Shown in pieces: positions 48,290 through 56,614 of a stretch of DNA of 64,000 bases. The stretch is taken from NCBI RefSeq assembly GCF_009720525.1, contig NZ_CP043930.1, forward strand, positions 1,302,001 through 1,366,000. Reading direction: 5' to 3'. The translations under genes were made by a program, and so were the position numbers. The stretch comes from Gimesia benthica (GTDB lineage: Bacteria > Planctomycetota > Planctomycetia > Planctomycetales > Planctomycetaceae). The stretch's first letter is position 1. Each line of letters opens with the position of its first letter. The notes under the pieces are model-generated. The model was not told the origin of the DNA. It ran no database searches and saw only the letters and a program-made list of their open reading frames with translations.

Positions 48290-48574
48290 ATGCTGATGAA
48301 ATCAAATCATGAAACCCGTTCCCGCCAGAAAATCAGGCGACACACACAGGGTTCGTTTGAGAGGCTGAGTGCTTCACGGATTACACCTTACGTGGAAACT
48401 CGCGCGACGCGAATGTCACGCAACGTAGAAGAAACAGACACGTATCGGGCAGAGTCTTTCATGGTCATCAGGCTGATCCTGATCCTGGTACTGTTGGGAA
48501 TCACACCCTTAGTCCTGTTCCTGCTGTCCTTACAGCTGTACCCGGATTTGCTGCATATTGAGATCACACCTTAA
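48290..48574 (+). CDS. Small tail-anchored membrane protein
   Basis: A 94-residue protein with a strong GGAGG site. The first ~58 residues are basic and hydrophilic (RKIRR and SASRIT patches), followed by one long hydrophobic helix (VIRLILILVLLGITPLVLFL) and a short tail. There is no signal peptide. It is the only gene behind its sigma-54 promoter. No domain is recognised. Confidence 0.7.
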   Translation: MLMKSNHETRSRQKIRRHTQGSFERLSASRITPYVETRATRMSRNVEETDTYRAESFMVIRLILILVLLGITPLVLFLLSLQLYPDLLHIEITP

Positions 48575-48595
48575 GCCGTGATCTGCTTTGGGAAG

Positions 48596-48643
48596 GGGCT
48601 GTCAACGCTACGAGGAGCGCTCGTCAATCGCGGTTGACAGCCC
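48596..48643. promoter_or_regulatory. Inverted repeat containing activator dyad A
   Basis: GGGCTGTCAAC (48596-48606) and GTTGACAGCCC (48633-48643) pair over 11 bp. An inner stem ACGAG/CTCGT is at 48610-48624. Within the right half, CGTCAAT-CGCG-GTTGACA (48622-48639) fits the TGTCAMC-N4-GTTGACA dyad. It sits between convergent genes, so it may instead be a bidirectional terminator; no T-run follows. Confidence 0.45.
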
Positions 48644-48692
48644 TTACCATTTCAGGCTGGTTTTAAATTCAACGGAAATACAACCAGGGCGT

Positions 48693-49100
48693 TCAGGAAG
48701 GGACCCGCGCCCGTTCCGGTTGGAAAACAATCTCTTTAATCCGCATGCGGCTGGCGTTCCCGCTCACCACATCGCCTGTTTTACAACCTAAAATAGCAGT
48801 TCCAATCGGCGTCAGAATCGACAGCCTTCCACTGGCGATATTAGCCTGGTCTGGATAGACGAGCACATAGGTCTCATCTTCATTGATATCCAGATCGACC
48901 AGGGTGACCTTGGAATTCATTGTCACCACATCGGGGCTGATCTCTTCAGGATCAACAATCACCGCAACTTCCAGTTCACTCCGTAAACCGGTCAGGTACG
49001 GCTTGTTTCCAATTGCCTGGGTGTACTCGCTGTTTAACAGTCGCGAGAGTTTATAATAATCGTTCCTGGTGATTACGATCTGTTTCTGTTTAAAATTCAT
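48693..49100 (-). CDS. Rnk/GreA-like RNA polymerase-binding factor
   Basis: A 135-residue protein from ATG 49100 (AAGGAAG directly before it). An N-terminal helical hairpin of about 50 residues precedes the GreA/GreB C-terminal FKBP-like fold: VTMNSKVTLVDLDINEDETY, LVYPDQANIASGRLSILTPI and GTAILGCKTGDVV. The short coiled coil is characteristic of Rnk, which docks at the polymerase secondary channel without cleavage activity. It lies behind a sigma-54 promoter with activator dyad B upstream. Confidence 0.85.
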   Translation of the reverse strand: MNFKQKQIVITRNDYYKLSRLLNSEYTQAIGNKPYLTGLRSELEVAVIVDPEEISPDVVTMNSKVTLVDLDINEDETYVLVYPDQANIASGRLSILTPIGTAILGCKTGDVVSGNASRMRIKEIVFQPERARVPS

Positions 49101-49192
49101 CTTCCTTTTCCTGACTTCAAATCTATCAGTCGATACTCGTATTCCATCGGTAATTCGCGTCATCCAGTCGCGTGGACTGTAGATCTCTTAGA

Positions 49193-49207
49193 GCAAGTTT
49201 CAGGCCA
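49193..49207 (-). promoter_or_regulatory. Sigma-54 promoter of Rnk-like gene
   Basis: Minus strand TGGCCTGAAACTTGC, with GG-N10-GC spacing. The expected start gives a leader of about 80 bases before the ATG at 49100. Confidence 0.68.
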
Positions 49208-49338
49208 GTACCTTACAGCGGTGATCGGTTCCGTGCAGGGGGCGCCAATTCGACATCGATTGATCTATAGACTGCCGGTTTTTCTGGAATTGGCACTTAA
49301 GAAAACGGGACCATGGGGTGTGAACGGAGACTGACAGG

Positions 49339-49356
49339 TGTCACCTCGTGTTGACA
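49339..49356. promoter_or_regulatory. Activator dyad B
   Basis: TGTCACC-TCGT-GTTGACA, a dyad matching site C in 13 of 14 arm bases. It is about 130 bp upstream of the -24 box of the Rnk promoter, a usual enhancer distance for NtrC-type activators. It also lies inside a larger inverted repeat, GGAGACTG (49327) and CAGTCTCC, immediately after the response-regulator gene. Confidence 0.6.
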
Positions 49357-49391
49357 GTCTCCAAGCGAGAGACTCACGCCGCTCGAAAATT

Positions 49392-50792
49392 TTACGAGCG
49401 AAAATCAGCTGCAGAAATATTGTGCTTGTTCAGCAGTTTATGCAGCCCCTGACGCGACAGGCCAGCCTGCTGCGCTGCCTGGGAGATATTCCCCTCATGC
49501 TTTTCCAGTAAAGCGGTCAGGTACTGATACTCGGCGTTTTCAATGGCCTCATCCCGTGATCCCTCGGCCACGCCACTGGAATCGTGCTGGAGATCCGCCG
49601 GCGGGTTAAGTAGTGATTCAGGAAGCTCGGTCTTTTCAATCGTCTCCCCACGCGTCAACGCGACGGCACGTTCGATCACATTCTTCAACTCCCGGATATT
49701 TCCCGGCCAGGAGTATTCCCGCAGAGACTCCAGGGTCTCCGGGGCGAACTGCAACGCGCGACCACTTTTCTTCAGGGTCAGTTTCAGAAAATGTTCGGCC
49801 AGTAAGACAACGTCATCTTCCCGATCACGCAGGGGAGGCAGTTCAATATGAATCACTCCCAGCCGATAATACAGATCGCCGCGAAAGCGACCGGCACTCA
49901 CTTCCGCTTCCAGGTTCCGATTGGTCGCACAGACGAATCGCGTATCGATCTGCACAGCCTGACTTTTTCCCACAGGCGTAAAACGGGATTCCTGAATCGC
50001 CCGTAACAGCTTGGACTGCGACGCAGCCGGCAATTCACCGATTTCATCAAAGAACGCCGTCCCCTTGTCGGCCAGTTTGAGCAGCCCTTCCTGGTCGTTC
50101 ACCGCGCCGGTAAAGGCCCCTTTCACATGACCAAACAGCACCGATTCGAACAGGGATTCCGGAATCGCCGTGCAATCAATGACCTGAAAGTTTTCCTTAC
50201 TGCGCAGACTGTGCTCGTGAATGGTCTGCGCGATTACCTCTTTTCCGGTCCCGCTCTCGCCGGTTATCAATACGTTGACATCAGTCTCGGCGATGCGATC
50301 GACGATATCCAGAATTTCCATGAGCGGAGCGCTTGCCCCGACGATATTCGGAAACCGTTTCGCTAATTCACTCTGTTCGCGGGCAGTGATGCTCTCGCTC
50401 CGCTGGAAAACACGACTCGGAATGGCCAGCGCCCTTCTGACGCTCGCCAGCAGATCTTCATATTTCACAGGCTTCAACAGGTAGTCGGTGATTCCCAGGC
50501 GGATACTTTCAATCGCAGACGGCATGGAAGGCACGCCGGTCACAACGATCAGTGGAATGTGCGGCCAGTTACTCCGACCCTGGTGCAGCAGTTCCAGCTT
50601 GAGATTGCCCGGCATATTCAGGTCAGACAGAATGAGATCGAAGGGCTCTGCTTCCAGTTTTTCAATCGCGGCCCCCGCATTGGAAACACAGACGCAGTCA
50701 AATCCGGCTTTGCGCAGCAACTGCCCGGTCGTTTTCAGATACAGCGGTTCGTCGTCTGCAATCAGGATTCGCGGGGTCTGCTTTTCACTCAT
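49392..50792 (-). CDS. Sigma-54-dependent response regulator (NtrC family)
   Basis: A 466-residue regulator with all parts intact. The receiver has acidic pocket D13-D14, phospho-acceptor D57 (ILSDLNMPG) and K107 (LLKPVK). The AAA+ domain has Walker A GESGTGKE (178-185), the sigma-54-contacting GAFTGA loop (225-230) and Walker B FFDE (247-250). The C-terminal Fis-type helix-turn-helix ([20 protein letters not shown]) binds DNA. It is 68 bp downstream of the kinase gene and in the same operon. Four sigma-54 promoters and four related dyads lie within 4.5 kb, so these are its probable targets. Confidence 0.95.
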   Translation of the reverse strand: MSEKQTPRILIADDEPLYLKTTGQLLRKAGFDCVCVSNAGAAIEKLEAEPFDLILSDLNMPGNLKLELLHQGRSNWPHIPLIVVTGVPSMPSAIESIRLGITDYLLKPVKYEDLLASVRRALAIPSRVFQRSESITAREQSELAKRFPNIVGASAPLMEILDIVDRIAETDVNVLITGESGTGKEVIAQTIHEHSLRSKENFQVIDCTAIPESLFESVLFGHVKGAFTGAVNDQEGLLKLADKGTAFFDEIGELPAASQSKLLRAIQESRFTPVGKSQAVQIDTRFVCATNRNLEAEVSAGRFRGDLYYRLGVIHIELPPLRDREDDVVLLAEHFLKLTLKKSGRALQFAPETLESLREYSWPGNIRELKNVIERAVALTRGETIEKTELPESLLNPPADLQHDSSGVAEGSRDEAIENAEYQYLTALLEKHEGNISQAAQQAGLSRQGLHKLLNKHNISAADFRS

Positions 50793-50860
50793 GAATGTCT
50801 TCTCTTCGTCTGTTGCACTTCAGGATCAGATCAATGGAACTCAGACAGCAACGCTTTACG

Positions 50861-52024
50861 TTAACGATTCCCGGGCAGATCTGCTACCGGGAAGTTCGCC
50901 GTAAAGACAGCCCCCTCTCCCGGTTGACTGGCCACTTCGATAGTGCCTCCCATCGCCTCGATCAGACTTCGTGACACCGACAACCCCAGGCCCATCCCCT
51001 GCTTTGAATCTCCAACTTTAGTCGTAAAGAAAGGATCGAAGATCTGCGGCAGATCGCTCGGCTGAATTCCCTCCCCCTGATCGATCACCGCCACACTGAC
51101 AGTAGCATCACCGGCCCCCACTTCTAAACGAACAGCACTTCCTTCCGGGGATGCCTGGATCGCATTCTGCATCAGGTTCAACAGAATCTGCTTGACTTCC
51201 CCTTCAGGCAAGGTCACCTGGATCTCTTCCCGATCCGATTCGCAGTTTATCGCGACACCGGCTTTCGCAGCCGCGGGTTGCGAGAGACAGACAACGTCCT
51301 CAATCGCACGCGACAGTGAAAAGGTTGTCGCATCATGTGAACTGGGGCGATACAGCTGATACATCTGATGGGTAATCGAACTGATCCGTTCAATTTCACT
51401 GTCGATCAGTTCCAGCAGTTCGTAATGTTCGTTATCGGGAGCGATATCTGCTTTGAACAGCGCGAACGCGTTGCGGATCCCCGCCAGGGGATTGTTGACT
51501 TCGTGCGCCACGCCAGCAGCCAGCTGCCCCAGCGCGGCCAGCTTTTCCATTTTCCGACGATGAATTTCCAGCTGCGTAATCCGAGCGGTCCGCTCCTGCA
51601 CAAGCTGCTCCAGATGCGCTGCATGCAGCCGTAACTGCTCTTTTAACTCGTGTCGTTCCGTGATATCGCGAATGCTGGTACGGAAACCGAGGTGCGTTCC
51701 CGAATCGTTATAGATCGGCTGCCAGGAAACAGCCGTCCAGAGACTGCGCCCGTCGCGATGCGCCGTACGGAATTCGATATCATTTCCGATATCTCCCTGT
51801 TGCGCCGCGGTCAGAATCTCTGTGATGCGTGAACGGTCTTCTTCCGCGACCAGCGGTAGCGGGTAGTCCGGCATCACCAGACATTCCTCGGGCGTGTAGC
51901 CGGTCATCCGTTCGACGGTCGCATTGACCCACAGCAGACGCCCATCCGGGGCATGCCAGCTTTCCCAGTCATAGGTGTAGTTGGCAATCGCTCGAAAACA
52001 ATCTGCACTGAATTCGCCGGACAT
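50861..52024 (-). CDS. Cytosolic PAS histidine kinase
   Basis: A 387-residue kinase from ATG 52024 (GGCGAGG upstream); an ATG at 52111 adds 29 residues. One PAS domain ([20 protein letters not shown] to [19 protein letters not shown]) is followed by a coiled linker and the HisKA box [19 protein letters not shown] (His174). The ATPase boxes are N ([10 protein letters not shown]), G1 (DQGEGI) and G2 ([11 protein letters not shown]). No membrane segment is present, so the signal is cytoplasmic, for example redox, gas or energy state. It is the partner of the adjoining regulator. Confidence 0.92.
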   Translation of the reverse strand: MSGEFSADCFRAIANYTYDWESWHAPDGRLLWVNATVERMTGYTPEECLVMPDYPLPLVAEEDRSRITEILTAAQQGDIGNDIEFRTAHRDGRSLWTAVSWQPIYNDSGTHLGFRTSIRDITERHELKEQLRLHAAHLEQLVQERTARITQLEIHRRKMEKLAALGQLAAGVAHEVNNPLAGIRNAFALFKADIAPDNEHYELLELIDSEIERISSITHQMYQLYRPSSHDATTFSLSRAIEDVVCLSQPAAAKAGVAINCESDREEIQVTLPEGEVKQILLNLMQNAIQASPEGSAVRLEVGAGDATVSVAVIDQGEGIQPSDLPQIFDPFFTTKVGDSKQGMGLGLSVSRSLIEAMGGTIEVASQPGEGAVFTANFPVADLPGNR

Positions 52025-52156
52025 GAAGCCTCGCCGCCTGTTCTGATGGATGTCTATCTCGGGTGAAGTACAAAATCCCCGCAAGGGAATGTTCTTCAAA
52101 GCTGAATCCATTTTAACCGGCGGCGGGCAATTGAATAGAGACGATTCGATCAGATT

Positions 52157-52306
52157 CTACGTCAGTGCCTGCAACAGGATCGCGAGCAGAATCACCAGGA
52201 AGAGGATCACCTGCCCTAATACATCCTCCCGATCCGCCTGTGCAGGCAACCGTGGAGGTGTGAATGGAACCAGCCGAGGAGTCTGTTTGTTTAATAAATT
52301 GCGCAT
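52157..52306 (-). CDS. Small tail-anchored membrane protein
   Basis: A 49-residue protein: a Pro/Arg-rich head (NKQTPRLVPFTPPRLPAQ) and one C-terminal membrane helix (VLGQVILFLVILLAILLQA). AAAGGG stands 10 bases before the ATG. It is directly behind a sigma-54 promoter and heads the transcript that continues to the histidine kinase. Unknown function; the layout resembles the small gene at 48290. Confidence 0.6.
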   Translation of the reverse strand: MRNLLNKQTPRLVPFTPPRLPAQADREDVLGQVILFLVILLAILLQALT

Positions 52307-52368
52307 TGCGGTGCCCTTTCGTAATGGAAACCATGAGGCACCTCGAGGTGTTTGCCGGATTAGAGGAA

Positions 52369-52383
52369 GCAAACAGCATGCCA
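52369..52383 (-). promoter_or_regulatory. Sigma-54 promoter of kinase/regulator transcript
   Basis: Minus strand TGGCATGCTGTTTGC, GG-N10-GC, a near-perfect -24/-12 element. The transcript would start about 50 bases before the ATG at 52306 and read on into the histidine kinase and response regulator. Confidence 0.75.
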
Positions 52384-52478
52384 GTTGGTCTACGGTGAGT
52401 TCTGTTCCTGATGCACTCATCACTTAGGACTGATGCGATCTGCAAGAGGAACCGAGAAGTGTCAGCCGTATGCGACGC

Positions 52479-52496
52479 TGTCACCTGCAGTTCACA
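52479..52496. promoter_or_regulatory. Activator dyad D between divergent sigma-54 promoters
   Basis: TGTCACC-TGCA-GTTCACA. It is 56 bp from the plus-strand -24 box and about 96 bp from the minus-strand one, so a single enhancer could serve both. Confidence 0.6.
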
Positions 52497-52551
52497 TCCG
52501 GTCTCCCTTGAAACGCATCTCCGGCAAGTCGGTATTCCTGTTCGCCGGGTT

Positions 52552-52566
52552 TGGCATGCGCTTTGC
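52552..52566 (+). promoter_or_regulatory. Sigma-54 promoter of BON-like/hemerythrin transcript
   Basis: TGGCATGCGCTTTGC, GG-N10-GC. Its first six bases are the same as in the divergent promoter. The expected start is about 30 bases before the ATG at 52609. Confidence 0.78.
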
Positions 52567-52608
52567 CTTTCTTCTCCTGCGGCAGATCAGTTGTTAAGGA
52601 GGATCACC

Positions 52609-53085
52609 ATGGTGTGCCGTCTGGATGAGCGAGAGACAGGCTTGTACTGGGGCCTGATTCTAACCTGCGGCGCACCATGGTCTGTTTTACCTTCCGGCTG
52701 CAACCATCAACGTGGGGTGACACTGTCAACGTCAGTTGACAGTCCGCTCCTCACTCAAGCGAACGGGAATGACATGTCAAACAATGGATTGGCGACGGAT
52801 TCCATCACACTGACGAAATCAAGACTGGAGGAACTGCTGAAAGACACACAATTTCTGCAGCTCACCTGCCAACAGGATCGGGAACGGATCTCGATCACGG
52901 GACACCTCAAAACGTATTACTCGTTGCAGCTTTTATTAACGGCAATCAGTCTGCAGCACTCCGGAACGGATGCTGCCGCGATTGCTCTGCATGTCACTGT
53001 TGGTGCAGCACAGACGCAATTCGAGACACACTTTTCTAAACGGGAACATCATCATGATCAGCAACTCTCGTCAGGTCACTGTTAA
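52609..53085 (+). CDS. BON-like small protein
   Basis: A 158-residue frame from ATG 52609, which has an ideal AAGGAGG site and fits the sigma-54 start. The first 55 residues look atypical, with three Cys, and contain dyad C, so the true start may be ATG 52774 (MSNNGLATDS). The conserved part (RERISITGHLKTYYSLQLLL) resembles a BON domain, a small lipid- or protein-binding fold of stress proteins. It overlaps the hemerythrin start by 32 nt. BON similarity is tentative. Confidence 0.5.
   Translation: MVCRLDERETGLYWGLILTCGAPWSVLPSGCNHQRGVTLSTSVDSPLLTQANGNDMSNNGLATDSITLTKSRLEELLKDTQFLQLTCQQDRERISITGHLKTYYSLQLLLTAISLQHSGTDAAAIALHVTVGAAQTQFETHFSKREHHHDQQLSSGHC
52722..52743. promoter_or_regulatory. 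Activator dyad C
   Basis: TGTCAAC-GTCA-GTTGACA at 52724-52741, a perfect palindrome in its arms, extended by one A-T pair on each side. It lies downstream of the sigma-54 promoter, within or just before the BON-like coding sequence. Confidence 0.6.
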
Positions 53086-53569
53086 TGCTGCTTTTCTCAA
53101 AGAGATCAAAGAAGATAATCTCAGGCTCTACAATCTCATGGAAAATCTGCGTACTTTCTGGCTGGTTCCTGATCCATTGGCACTCAAACCGGAATGGTTC
53201 AGCGTGCTCATCAACGAACTGAGAGACCAGCTGGCGATGCATTTCGCTTTGGAAGCCACTTTCGGCTATTTCGATCATGCAGACCAGGTTGACGCCATCA
53301 CCGCTGCTGAGTCACAGCGGCTGAGAGATCAGCATGAAGATTTATACCTGGAAATCGCATCGATCGCCGAGCAGGTTGAAGAGGCGTTATACCCGGAATG
53401 GAATCAAACCACTTACGCGGCACAGATCGAACGTTTTGATCAGTTCTATCAGAAGTTACAGCAACACGAATCGGCAGAATTCGATCTGATTATGTCAGCT
53501 TCCTACGAAAATTTTAAGCGGATGTATCATTCAGGCGTTTCCAGTAAAGCATACTCGGCGCGCTGGTGA
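53054..53569 (+). CDS. Hemerythrin-like protein
   Basis: A 171-residue all-helical protein. Ligand-type motifs are HFALE (63-67), QHED (H94) and HESAEFD (138-144), as in di-iron hemerythrins that bind oxygen, nitric oxide or act in iron handling. The first-helix position normally holding His is Asn22 (KEDNLRLYNLM), so one ligand may be missing. CGGGAAC precedes the ATG. It follows the BON-like gene with overlap and is in the sigma-54 transcript. Confidence 0.8.
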   Translation: MISNSRQVTVNAAFLKEIKEDNLRLYNLMENLRTFWLVPDPLALKPEWFSVLINELRDQLAMHFALEATFGYFDHADQVDAITAAESQRLRDQHEDLYLEIASIAEQVEEALYPEWNQTTYAAQIERFDQFYQKLQQHESAEFDLIMSASYENFKRMYHSGVSSKAYSARW

Positions 53570-53648
53570 CAGAACTCCTGATCCACTGCAGCACCGAGAA
53601 TCACTTCAATCGTTGAAACCGTTGTTCTCTTTCCCAAAGGATTTTCCC

Positions 53649-54017
53649 ATGAGAAACTATGATTTTGAATGTGTCGCCACACAGATCAACTGTGGTCCCG
53701 GAACCAGAGAGTACATCGAACGCGAATGGGACAAGGCCGTCAATCGCGTCGAGAACTGGATCAAAACGGTCCGCATCTGCATTACAGATATCAACGGTCC
53801 CAAAGGAGGCATCAATCAGCGGTGCCGCATTGTCATGCAGACCCGACTCGGCGCGCCGATTGTCGTGCAGGAAACCCGCGAACGACTCTCATCGGCCATC
53901 AATGTTGCCATCAGGCGTTCCGTGCATACTTTAAAACGGAAAATTTCTAAAAAACGTGATCAGAAAAAACAACCCGTGCACATTGAGACACAACAGGACG
54001 AAGAAGGATTGAGTTAA
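53649..54017 (+). CDS. HPF/RaiA-like ribosome hibernation factor
   Basis: A 122-residue protein from ATG 53649 (AAAGGAT upstream). The beta-alpha-beta-beta-beta-alpha fold of the S30AE family is recognisable: REYIEREWDKAVNRVENWIK, VRICITDINGPKGG, QRCRIVMQTRLGAPIVVQET and LSSAINVAIRRSVHTLKRKI, with a basic tail. It lacks the C-terminal dimerisation domain of long HPF. It would block idle ribosomes in stasis. It lies 79 bp past the hemerythrin gene. Confidence 0.8.
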   Translation: MRNYDFECVATQINCGPGTREYIEREWDKAVNRVENWIKTVRICITDINGPKGGINQRCRIVMQTRLGAPIVVQETRERLSSAINVAIRRSVHTLKRKISKKRDQKKQPVHIETQQDEEGLS

Positions 54018-54053
54018 ATCAAAGTTATCCGTCTCACTGATTGAAATCCGGAA

Positions 54054-54096
54054 AGTGAATGGGCTATGATAGAACATTCACTTCTCTGGATTTTTT
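54054..54096 (+). terminator. Stem-loop with T-run after HPF gene
   Basis: AGTGAATG (54054-54061) and CATTCACT (54075-54082) form an 8-bp stem; TTTTTT follows eight bases later at about 54091. Likely end of the sigma-54 operon, before the STAS gene. Confidence 0.45.
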
Positions 54097-54140
54097 AATT
54101 GTTATATCGTTAGAGGGCCAGTGGAGATTGAGCTCAAATC

Positions 54141-54509
54141 ATGTCTGATAAGTATGAAATTTTCGAGGTAGAAGTCATTGTGCCGAATCTGATTGTGATT
54201 CCTCAGGGATCGGCCCTGCAGTTCCTGTATAACAACATCCAGATTGAATCCAATAAGATCCTGACCCTGCTGAACGCGCCCGAAATCTCCAATGTGATCA
54301 TCGATCTCAATCGGGTGGAGTATCTGGATTCGATCATCATCAGCTGTCTCACCCGTCTTCTGCAACAGGCCAAACAGTCCGGCGGTGAGGCTGTCTTCTG
54401 CAACGCCTGCGAGAACATGCAGTACATTCTTCAGAGTATCAAACTGGGAACGCTCTGGCCGCTGTTCGACACCCGCGAAGAAGCCCTCCTGAGCCTCAGC
54501 TCGAATTAA
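54141..54509 (+). CDS. STAS-domain anti-sigma-antagonist-like protein
   Basis: A 122-residue protein with a STAS fold: VIIDLNRVEYLDSIIISCLTRL carries the D63-S64 pair equivalent to the DS phospho-site of SpoIIAA/RsbV. The usual following Gly is replaced by Ile. This suggests a partner-switch component controlled by phosphorylation. A SpoIIE-type phosphatase is encoded 2 kb away at 56615. No RsbW-type kinase is visible in the window. Confidence 0.8.
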   Translation: MSDKYEIFEVEVIVPNLIVIPQGSALQFLYNNIQIESNKILTLLNAPEISNVIIDLNRVEYLDSIIISCLTRLLQQAKQSGGEAVFCNACENMQYILQSIKLGTLWPLFDTREEALLSLSSN

Positions 54510-54871
54510 GCTTCCTCTATCAGCCCGACGGACCATGATGGTACCGGTACCAGACACGGGAACTCTTAGAGTACCCGGGCTAATTCCTTCCCCACCGCGA
54601 ACGTTCCCTGCATGCTTTCGCCGCGAGTGGTCATACAAACCAACTGAACAGGCGGTTTTCATCCAAAACGAAATCGTGAGAAAGTCGTTCTGCCCCGACC
54701 GGTCTGGAAGTTGAACAGACGCGAAAGAAGAAAATATAATACAGGATGGCGACTGTAGTAGGCCGGCGCCACAACCATCGGCCCGGGCCACGACCGTCCT
54801 GTTACACTTTCAGGAAAACACCCACTGCGGGGGCAGCTCACACAGTGAAGCTGAAACGGGGAGTTGCGGGC

Positions 54872-56563
54872 ATGAGAGAAACATTGAGGCGTGTTGTTGC
54901 TGCTTTTTGTCTGTATGCTGGCATCGCACTCTGTCTGACACCCGATCGTCACCTGCTGGAAGTCGAACCTGTTAACTGGCAACAGAAGGTCGGTGCGGAA
55001 CAGCAGCATTCCGAGAACGTTAAGGGAATCATGGAACCCTACGTCGGCCATGAAATGCTGAAGGATGTCGACCTCGCCAGCGAAACGCGTGGGACCATTG
55101 CAGAATACATAGCCCAGGAAACGGAAGGCAGACTCATCACTGTCTCCGGTGCGGACTGGGAAGGACTCTGGAACGACATCGCAGCCACGGTTACCGATCA
55201 AGCGCCCTCCGAGGACTGGGCCGCGACGCGAGGCCTCGATTACCGTGCCGATGCTGTTTACCTCCCCACGACGGCTCCCCTGCTTCAGCAACTGACCCGG
55301 CAGTGGCCGGAAGATTCACTGCTGGCATATGTTCGCATCACTCCGGAAAAATCAGGAATCCCCCCGCGCTACCTGAGTGTCTACCAGGCAAGCCCCATGG
55401 ACCTGCGCGAAGGCGCTCCAACGCATCTCGTGTACCCTTATCGTACATTCGGAGCAATGCTGCTGCTCGCGGGATTTCTGTTCTACATCCTGCTGCCCCA
55501 CGCACCACCACACGAATCGGGTGTATTCTACCTGGCGCAAGCGGTCGGCTGGTTACCTGATCTACTGGCAGCTTTGGGATCTGGTTGCTTCTTCGCAATG
55601 CCCTTCCTCATCACCGCGGATGCCACAGGGGGCCCATTCGATCCCGGCTGGTGGCCCCTGACAGTGGTGATGTGGTTCATCGGAGCGATCTTTGCATCGA
55701 TCTTCATCATCACAACATGGTACCAGACTCGACACTTAACCTGGGATGATTCCGGAATCAGCATTACGACCTGGGGCTTTTCCCGGCGAGATATGCGTCG
55801 GGATGAACTTGAATTAATCGACGTCTACGTACAACAGATGCCCCGCTGGCTGCGTGTGCTGGCCTGGATCGTTTCTATTTTTAACTGGCGCGCCACATCG
55901 TCAGCCATTCTACTGGAACAGACTGATCCCGGATTCAGCATCCTGCTCACCAATGGGACCAGATTCAGTTTCACCGGTGACGGGATGTGGGGCGGGAGCT
56001 CTTTTCTCGCCTGGAGTGACAGCCAGGGTGTGCCGGTAAATCCGGGGGTGCGTCCACTACTGGAGTCTCACGCCGATTACTCCCCTTCCAGGGCGGGACG
56101 TGTCGTCTCAATCATCTTCGCTGTCCTTATTCTGATCGGCGCCGGGTGGCCACTAACAAAATTCGCTATGGCCTCCCTGCCTCAACCCCAGCCTGAGTTC
56201 CGAGCCGGATCATTCAGTGAGCAGTCTGACTTGGCACCGCCGTCTCCTGCACCTCAGCAACCCGCTGCCGGCCAGCAACCAGTTGAGCAGCCAATGACTG
56301 AGAAACTGCCTGAAATTCCAGTGACACCGGAGATGCTCGCCCGTGAGCGAGAGATCATGAAAGAGATTGGAGCTATCAGAAACGAACTGAAAGTATTGCA
56401 GAAAGAAATCGGCACCATATCCAATCCCAATGCAGTGGCCATTGAAAAAACTCAACAGACAATGAAACGTCTTGCAGAATTACAAAAAGAATTTGAAGCG
56501 GTTCGTTCTGGAAAGACTCCCGTCGAACAGTCCCCCGAGCCGAAGTCGCCCCAGGAGAATTAA
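54872..56563 (+). CDS. Multi-pass membrane protein with C-terminal coiled coil
   Basis: A 563-residue protein from ATG 54872 (GGGGAG upstream); the frame remains open to 54746 without features. A leader or first helix (RRVVAAFCLYAGIALCL) precedes an extracytoplasmic domain of about 180 residues. Then come helices at YRTFGAMLLLAGFLFYILLP, a second (LLAALGSGCFFAMPFLI) and a third (TVVMWFIGAIFASIFIITTW). A PH-like cytoplasmic segment (DSGISITTWGFSRRDMRRDE) and another helix (VVSIIFAVLILIGAGWPL) follow. A Pro/Gln-rich stretch and a coiled coil (EREIMKEIGAIRNELKVLQK) end it. Not recognised as a known family. Confidence 0.72.
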   Translation: MRETLRRVVAAFCLYAGIALCLTPDRHLLEVEPVNWQQKVGAEQQHSENVKGIMEPYVGHEMLKDVDLASETRGTIAEYIAQETEGRLITVSGADWEGLWNDIAATVTDQAPSEDWAATRGLDYRADAVYLPTTAPLLQQLTRQWPEDSLLAYVRITPEKSGIPPRYLSVYQASPMDLREGAPTHLVYPYRTFGAMLLLAGFLFYILLPHAPPHESGVFYLAQAVGWLPDLLAALGSGCFFAMPFLITADATGGPFDPGWWPLTVVMWFIGAIFASIFIITTWYQTRHLTWDDSGISITTWGFSRRDMRRDELELIDVYVQQMPRWLRVLAWIVSIFNWRATSSAILLEQTDPGFSILLTNGTRFSFTGDGMWGGSSFLAWSDSQGVPVNPGVRPLLESHADYSPSRAGRVVSIIFAVLILIGAGWPLTKFAMASLPQPQPEFRAGSFSEQSDLAPPSPAPQQPAAGQQPVEQPMTEKLPEIPVTPEMLAREREIMKEIGAIRNELKVLQKEIGTISNPNAVAIEKTQQTMKRLAELQKEFEAVRSGKTPVEQSPEPKSPQEN

Positions 56564-56614
56564 ACGTAAGCAGAGTGATGCGAATGCTTTCAACAGGTCA
56601 GGTTCATCCCTCTG

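Noticed and set aside
54102..55291. Minus-strand frames across the STAS gene and membrane protein start
   Set aside because: They run against better-supported plus-strand genes and show no motifs.
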